64,000 nucleotides of DNA from Rummeliibacillus suwonensis. Lineage in GTDB: Bacteria > Bacillota > Bacilli > Bacillales_A > Planococcaceae. Location of the stretch: assembly GCF_007896435.1 (NCBI RefSeq), contig NZ_VCBL01000001.1:1393345-1457344 (forward strand). Reading direction: 5' to 3'. Shown here piece after piece: positions 60,139 through 64,000 of this stretch. Positions within the stretch are counted from its first letter, which is position 1. Each line of letters begins with the position of its first letter. The position numbers and the translations under genes are program-made. The notes below the pieces were generated by a model. The model was not told the origin of the DNA, searched no databases, and saw only the letters and a program-made list of their open reading frames with translations.

Positions 60139-60167
60139 GTCACAATAATTCTGCTTTATGATATAAT
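60139..60167 (+). promoter_or_regulatory. Promoter of the 84-aa gene
   Basis: GTCACA (60139-60144), 17-bp spacer, TATAAT (60162-60167). Confidence 0.6.
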
Positions 60168-60217
60168 ATAATTACTATTTAATGTAAATAGTGAAACTAC
60201 CGAAAGGAAGTGATTTT

Positions 60218-60472
60218 TTGTTAACTCTCAACATTCATAAGGACGATCGATTTTATGTTGTGGAGTATGTTTCTAAAGTGGGAGAACGTATTGATCATCA
60301 GCATTATTCTAAGGATTCCCTCTTTGAGAGCATTTATAAGCTCGGTCGGCATACTCACATCAACAACGTCCACTTTTGCATCCCACGCGATTTAAGCCAT
60401 TCTTTGTTATCATTTTTATCTATTGAATTTCCAGGAGAACTTTATGAACACAAAATTACGATCAACGATTAG
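60218..60472 (+). CDS. Small protein of unknown function
   Basis: 84 residues from TTG 60218, with AAAGGAAG about 8 nt upstream (the frame is open to GTG 60191). Sequence is soluble and rich in His, Tyr and Asp (IHKDDRFYVVEYVSKVGERIDHQHYSKDSLFE). No signal peptide or membrane segment. I do not recognise the family. It has its own promoter and terminator. The acidic/aromatic N-terminal strand pattern suggests a small alpha/beta fold. Confidence 0.65.
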   Translation: MLTLNIHKDDRFYVVEYVSKVGERIDHQHYSKDSLFESIYKLGRHTHINNVHFCIPRDLSHSLLSFLSIEFPGELYEHKITIND

Positions 60473-60516
60473 CCCGTCTTTTACAAATCTCAAAAATTTC
60501 AAAAAATTAGTACAGT

Positions 60517-60560
60517 AAACAGATGATCTGACTTATTTTTTTAGATCATCTGTTTTATTA
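60517..60560 (+). terminator. Intrinsic terminator after the 84-aa gene
   Basis: AAACAGATGATCT / AGATCATCTGTTT stem with T-rich tail. Confidence 0.9.
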
Positions 60561-60565
60561 TTATT

Positions 60566-60777
60566 TATCCGCATTAACTGGCAGTAAGACCCCCCTCAAG
60601 ATATAGATAGAAACGCAAAAATAGATAGATGCGGGAATAACTGCCGCATGCGCTCGATTGGTTCGGGCCAACAAGATGTTGGTCCCTCAGTTGTTGCCAC
60701 AGGACGTGGCGCTTTTCACTTCCGTTCCTCTATTTCAATGAGGAAGAAAACCCCAGCTGATGGAACCCTCACTTTAA
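60566..60777 (+). repeat. Family A repeat, copy A13 (long form)
   Basis: Starts TATCCGCATTAACTGGCAGT 6 bp after the terminator and ends GGAACCCTCACTTTAA. GGCAGT/ACTGCC, the CAACA-AGA-TGTTG hairpin and GCCAC/GTGGC are intact; the last hairpin is partly decayed. Shares the GCATGCGCTCG variant with A8 (GCATGCGCCCG). Confidence 0.85.
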
Positions 60778-60936
60778 CGAACATCCTTTAATTGTTTATA
60801 TATGGATAAATTGACTTTAAATTTGTTAAGAACTACAATTATCTTATAAAAGATATAGCACTCAATGACTTCAATGGCTAATAAAATGACGAAATAGATA
60901 ATCAATGATTGAACGAACTTATTAGAGGTGGTTATC

Positions 60937-61638
60937 ATGGGAAACAATTTATTATCAATAGATTGGGATTATTTTATTTCATTAGACAACAAAAATTGTG
61001 TATCAACTATCGAAAACAAAAAAACAGTAAATGATTTGTGGTATAAGCGATATTTTCAATTTAAATCGGAAGGTAAAGATCTTCAAAAACGATATCAACT
61101 TTCTGAAGAGGCCGATAAGTTTTGGGGGAAGATGAAGAAAATTTTTGAGTTTGATTCGCATGTTCATATATTTGTCTCAGATTCACATGCTTTATCTTAT
61201 AAAATTGCACAGATGTATAATTGTGATAATGTATACCTTTTTGACGCTCATTCTGATTTGGGTTATGGGGGTCTACCATCTCTTGAGTTTGAGTTGAATT
61301 GTGCAAACTGGTTAGGCAAATTACTAAAAAACAAAAAAGTAAAAGAAGCCCATATCATTTATGGTCCATACACGGCTGAAAAGCCTGAAAATTTCCAACA
61401 AATGAACGAATTATATCATATTGAATATCCAACAATAAATGATTTAGATGAAAAGACGAAAATATCAGCTATTCATATTTGTCGTTCAGGTGCCTGGACA
61501 CCACCATGGTTAGATGGAAAATTTATTGAATTTATTCGTAAAATAGGTTTTTCTTATACCATGACTGAATGTCTGAAACGAAATTGGAATCCAACTGCTC
61601 TAACCTATGCAGATCAATTGCAATATTTGATGACATAA
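60937..61638 (+). CDS. Arginase-fold / UPF0489-like protein
   Basis: 233 residues. LLSIDWDYF at the N-terminus and VYLFDAHSDLGYGG (DAHXD, the paired-metal motif of ureohydrolases) suggest an arginase-fold metalloprotein of the UPF0489 type; ELNCANWLGKLL follows as in that family. A second DXD motif of true arginases is not obvious, so catalytic activity is uncertain. ATG 60937 follows AGAGGTGG. It lies between repeat copies A13 and B3, with no operon partner. Arginine-related context (a downstream Orn/Lys/Arg decarboxylase) may be chance. Confidence 0.72.
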   Translation: MGNNLLSIDWDYFISLDNKNCVSTIENKKTVNDLWYKRYFQFKSEGKDLQKRYQLSEEADKFWGKMKKIFEFDSHVHIFVSDSHALSYKIAQMYNCDNVYLFDAHSDLGYGGLPSLEFELNCANWLGKLLKNKKVKEAHIIYGPYTAEKPENFQQMNELYHIEYPTINDLDEKTKISAIHICRSGAWTPPWLDGKFIEFIRKIGFSYTMTECLKRNWNPTALTYADQLQYLMT

Positions 61639-61649
61639 ACGAATCCATA

Positions 61650-61797
61650 TCATTTTTCCTGTGGCAACGACTTTGGGATCAACATCGTGTTGCCCCGAAG
61701 CGGCTCAGCGTTCGCCGCCCTCAGGAAAGCGAGCGAGCCGTAGCGAAAATCAGCATATACACTATATTTTGTGTGGGAAATTGGATCATCAACATCC
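61650..61797 (+). repeat. Family B repeat, 5'-truncated copy B3
   Basis: CCTGTGGCAACGA ... GATCAACATCGTGTTGCCCC, then TTCGCC...AGGAAAGCGAGCGAGCC and the shared end GAAATTGGATCATCAAC. The left half of the palindrome is absent. Confidence 0.75.
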
Positions 61798-62113
61798 TTA
61801 ATAAAAAAATTTTGAAGCATTTTTTTAAAAGATATTGTAGTATAACAGAATAGATTTTGACGTATATCTGTATCAGTTATTCAAAATTATTTAATTGCAG
61901 AAAATTACAGTTAATTATTAGCAAATTAATGATAATCCTTAATAAATAAACGTATTTTAAAAGTGGCAGGTTTTTCTGAATAGAGAAACTTAGTCGCTTT
62001 TTTATATAGGTAAGTCCTAAATTGAATAGAACAGTTTTAATTTATACATATTTAATTTTTAAATTATAAAATAATTGGATCATTCAAAACTGAAATTTAT
62101 CCCAAAAAACGAT
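61798..62113. other. Gene-free AT-rich stretch
   Basis: Between repeat B3 and the decarboxylase promoter. No ORF with a ribosome site and no strong hairpin seen. Confidence 0.5.
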
Positions 62114-62142
62114 TTGACAGTTTTCGTGAAATCAATTATTAT
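62114..62142 (+). promoter_or_regulatory. Sigma-A promoter of the decarboxylase leader
   Basis: TTGACA (62114-62119), 17-bp spacer, TATTAT (62137-62142). Start of RNA expected near 62149. Confidence 0.82.
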
Positions 62143-62149
62143 TAGCCTC

Positions 62150-62308
62150 AGCATGAATAAAGTTGCTCTTATTAATAACCGTTGAGACGAGGGGTCTAAG
62201 ATACGGTGGCAAACCAGACTGATCAAAATCAGATTTTGGGGCTCAACCTGAGCGCAAAATGTACGAAGTTTTGTGAACGATAAGAGGATAAGCAGTTGAT
62301 ACTAATCG
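62150..62308 (+). promoter_or_regulatory. Structured leader RNA of unassigned class (riboswitch candidate)
   Basis: Closing stem P1 CTCTTAT (62166-62172) / ATAAGAG (62280-62286) encloses: P2 GTTGAG (62181-62186) / CTCAAC (62242-62247), which holds GTCT (62194-62197)/AGAC (62216-62219) with inner GGT/ACC, and CTGAT-CAAA-ATCAG (62219-62232); and a second arm CGCAAAA (62253-62259) / TTTTGTG (62269-62275). GGTGGCAAACCAGAC is the most motif-like unpaired part. A terminator follows. I compared it with lysine, SAM, TPP, c-di-GMP, guanidine and T-box signatures and none fits. Confidence 0.62.
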
Positions 62309-62343
62309 AAGCTTTCCTTCTAATGGTTGGAGAGCTTTTTTCT
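62309..62343 (+). terminator. Terminator at the end of the decarboxylase leader
   Basis: AAGCTTTCC / GGAGAGCTT (one G-U pair) with a TTTTTTCT tail, 23 nt after P1 of the leader RNA: attenuator geometry. Confidence 0.8.
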
Positions 62344-62381
62344 ATGCTAAAAATAACATTTTTTAGTTGAGGTGTTTAATA

Positions 62382-62534
62382 TTGACTGTTTTTATTTTAT
62401 TGCCATCTAAGTTTGTTTTGAAATTATATTTTCATAAAATTCAAAAATATTTTACAAATCATGTTCTTGAAATGATTTCAACACCCTATTATTCCAAATT
62501 AGTTTGCAAACCGATCGGGGAGGGCGTTGAATAA
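62382..62534 (+). CDS. 50-codon leader ORF coupled to the decarboxylase
   Basis: TTG 62382 with GAGGTG (62369-62374) 7 nt upstream opens a frame of 50 codons, MTVFILLPSKFVLKLYFHK then IQKYFTNHVLEMISTPYYSKLVCKPIGEGVE, whose TAA (62532-62534) shares one base with the ATG of the decarboxylase (TAATG). The peptide is basic and part hydrophobic, and matches no family I know. The overlap suggests translational coupling or regulation by a leader peptide. It could also be a chance ORF. Confidence 0.5.
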   Translation: MTVFILLPSKFVLKLYFHKIQKYFTNHVLEMISTPYYSKLVCKPIGEGVE

Positions 62535-64000
62535 TGAATAGCATTCAAGAACAAACCCAAATCAGAGAATTTGCTCAAGCACAAGAAAGAATGCCGTTAT
62601 TTGAAACATTAGTGGATTACGCCAAAAAGGATGTAACACCTTTTGATGTTCCTGGTCATAAAATGGGTGCACAGGCAAGTCCCTTAAAAAATATACTTGG
62701 TGAAATGACAATGAAAATGGATGTTAACTCCATGAAAGAGTTAGATTTACTAAGTCACCCTGAATCGGTTATTAAAGAAGCACAGCAGCTGGCGGCCAAT
62801 GCTTTTGGGGCAGATCAAGCTTACTTTTTAGTGAATGGTACAACATCAGGCATTTTAGCGATGATTTTAGCTTCTTGTAAACCTGATGATGTATTAATTG
62901 TGCCTCGGAATTGTCATAAATCCGTTATGAATGGCTTAATTTTAAGTGGGGCAAAACCTATTTTTATTGAACCAGAGGTAGATGTACACTTCGGGATTTC
63001 GCATGGGATTTCAGTAAAAAGTGTGACGAAAACTTTATCCGCATATCCGGAAGCAAAGGCAATCTTAGTAACATATCCGACTTACTTTGGTTCGATGAAT
63101 GATTTAAGGGCGATTTGCAGGTTAGCGCATGATCGGGATATTACTGTGATTGTGGATAGCGCACATGGTGCACATCTGCCATTTATGCCCGGTCAAATAG
63201 ATCCAATTGTTGCAGGTGCCGATATCGTTACAATGAGTATGCATAAAACAGGAGGATCGCTGACTCAAAGTTCGATTTTATTTTTAAATGAAGGCCGTGT
63301 CTCAGCGAAAACCATGCAAAAAACGTTGAACATGTTACAGACAACAAGTGCGAACTATCTATTGATGAGTTCCTTAGACGTTGCAAGACATGACCTTGCA
63401 TTGTACGGGTATGATCGCTATAAAGATTTAAAACCACTTGTAGAAAAGGCAATTCATGATATCGAACAGCATACATGCTTTGAAGTGCTAAAAAATGATT
63501 ATGTAAAAAAACAGAATATGCAAGCTTATGATTGGACTAAAATGGTGATCCGTGTGAACGACAGCGGGTTAACAGGTTTTGAAGTATATACACTGCTAAA
63601 AGAAAAGTACCAAATTCAAATGGAATTAGCTGAAGGCTATGTAGTTATGGCTGTGGTTACGACAGCTGATGATGAGGAATCGTTGAAAAAATTAGTATAT
63701 GCCCTTTGTGAGATCAATCGTTTATACGGCAGAAAAAAACCAATCTATTCGACCAATGTAACACCTACTCATCCCAATAAATTATTGTTGAGTCCAAGGG
63801 ATGCATACTATGCCGAGCATGAATTGTTACCAATCGATATGGCACTTGGAAAAATCAGTGCGGATTTGTTGATGATTTATCCTCCAGGTATTCCGCTTGT
63901 CATTCCAGGAGAATTAATATCAGAAGATGTTATTCAACAATATCACTACTACTCTAAAACATTCGGTAATGTTCTGACCGAATCTGCTTTAAAGCATCAT
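62534..64000 (+). CDS. Orn/Lys/Arg decarboxylase family protein (3' end outside window)
   Basis: 489 codons visible of a fold-type I PLP enzyme (SpeA/YaaO class). N-terminal PLFETLVDYAKKDVTPFDVPGHKMG is a class signature; the PLP lysine lies in MSMHKTGGSLTQSS, preceded by VDSAHGAHLPF (the PLP-ring Asp); YPPGIPLVIPGELI is in the C-terminal domain. It should decarboxylate arginine, lysine or ornithine to polyamine precursors. ATG follows GGGGAGGGCG. It is preceded by a promoter, a structured leader with terminator and a 50-codon ORF, so expression is probably conditional. In B. subtilis the relative yaaO precedes tmk. Confidence 0.93.
   Translation, partial: MNSIQEQTQIREFAQAQERMPLFETLVDYAKKDVTPFDVPGHKMGAQASPLKNILGEMTMKMDVNSMKELDLLSHPESVIKEAQQLAANAFGADQAYFLVNGTTSGILAMILASCKPDDVLIVPRNCHKSVMNGLILSGAKPIFIEPEVDVHFGISHGISVKSVTKTLSAYPEAKAILVTYPTYFGSMNDLRAICRLAHDRDITVIVDSAHGAHLPFMPGQIDPIVAGADIVTMSMHKTGGSLTQSSILFLNEGRVSAKTMQKTLNMLQTTSANYLLMSSLDVARHDLALYGYDRYKDLKPLVEKAIHDIEQHTCFEVLKNDYVKKQNMQAYDWTKMVIRVNDSGLTGFEVYTLLKEKYQIQMELAEGYVVMAVVTTADDEESLKKLVYALCEINRLYGRKKPIYSTNVTPTHPNKLLLSPRDAYYAEHELLPIDMALGKISADLLMIYPPGIPLVIPGELISEDVIQQYHYYSKTFGNVLTESALKHH

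Noticed and set aside
61569-61853. 94-codon plus-strand ORF at the end of the arginase-like gene
   Set aside because: It overlaps the real gene out of frame and then runs into repeat B3.
62150-62308. Lysine, SAM-I, c-di-GMP-I or TPP riboswitch upstream of the decarboxylase
   Set aside because: The ATAAGAGGA end recalls SAM-I and GGCAAACC recalls c-di-GMP-I, but the other conserved blocks of each class are absent, so none was assigned.

Overview
The window is low-GC DNA from a Gram-positive Bacillales bacterium. Evidence: AGGAGG-type ribosome sites with frequent TTG/GTG starts, T-box leaders, a preQ1-I riboswitch, sigma-A promoters with 17-bp spacers, and gene neighbourhoods shared with Bacillus subtilis (proC-MBL-SDR; ccdA-ccdB-ccdC-DUF2621; aconitase-thioesterase-HesB-like-plsY-parE-parC). 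Repeat content and gene make-up resemble Planococcaceae/Caryophanaceae (Lysinibacillus, Rummeliibacillus, Solibacillus); this placement is inference. No rRNA, tRNA, phage, transposase or CRISPR array was seen.

Layout. 1-3688 (minus): polar amino-acid (cystine-type) ABC importer and an FMN-dependent glutamate-synthase-like protein. 3803-5430: preQ1 riboswitch, queD and queE. 5660-10249: small membrane protein and two 560-aa chemoreceptors. 10654-13482: P-loop protein, CAAX-type protease, enoyl-CoA-hydratase-like protein. 13809-19131: Est30-like carboxylesterase and sbcD-sbcC behind a LexA-like box. 19344-22894: small LPXTG wall protein, T-box-controlled proC, MBL hydrolase and SDR enzyme. 23613-26203: argG-argH. 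27047-30897: cytochrome c maturation genes, the DUF1659/DUF2922/YvrJ trio and a Sco protein. 31011-33015: mscL and an MFS exporter. 34065-43611: ilvE-ilvD-[T-box]-ilvB-ilvN-ilvC-leuB-leuC-leuD, a branched-chain amino-acid cluster without leuA. 44170-49591: DCC protein, aconitase, secreted M14 carboxypeptidase. 50011-56117: thioesterase, HesB-like protein, plsY and topoisomerase IV. 56744-59785: ammonium transporter, DUF294 nucleotidyltransferase, DnaQ-like exonuclease. 60218-64000: small unknown gene, arginase-like protein, and a PLP-dependent Orn/Lys/Arg decarboxylase behind a structured leader RNA.

The most unusual content is between the genes. A repeat family (called A here), about 155-220 bp when intact, occurs up to 14 times, with every recognised copy on the plus strand. 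It folds into a fixed series of hairpins with pair-preserving substitutions between copies, often begins at or just after an intrinsic terminator, and usually lies upstream of a gene. It has long and short forms and looks like a mobile or structured-RNA family I cannot name. A second family (B) is a GC-rich, MITE-like palindrome with 8-bp terminal inverted repeats in its best copy. The leader RNA plus coupled 50-codon ORF ahead of the terminal decarboxylase is a second candidate for undescribed regulation.
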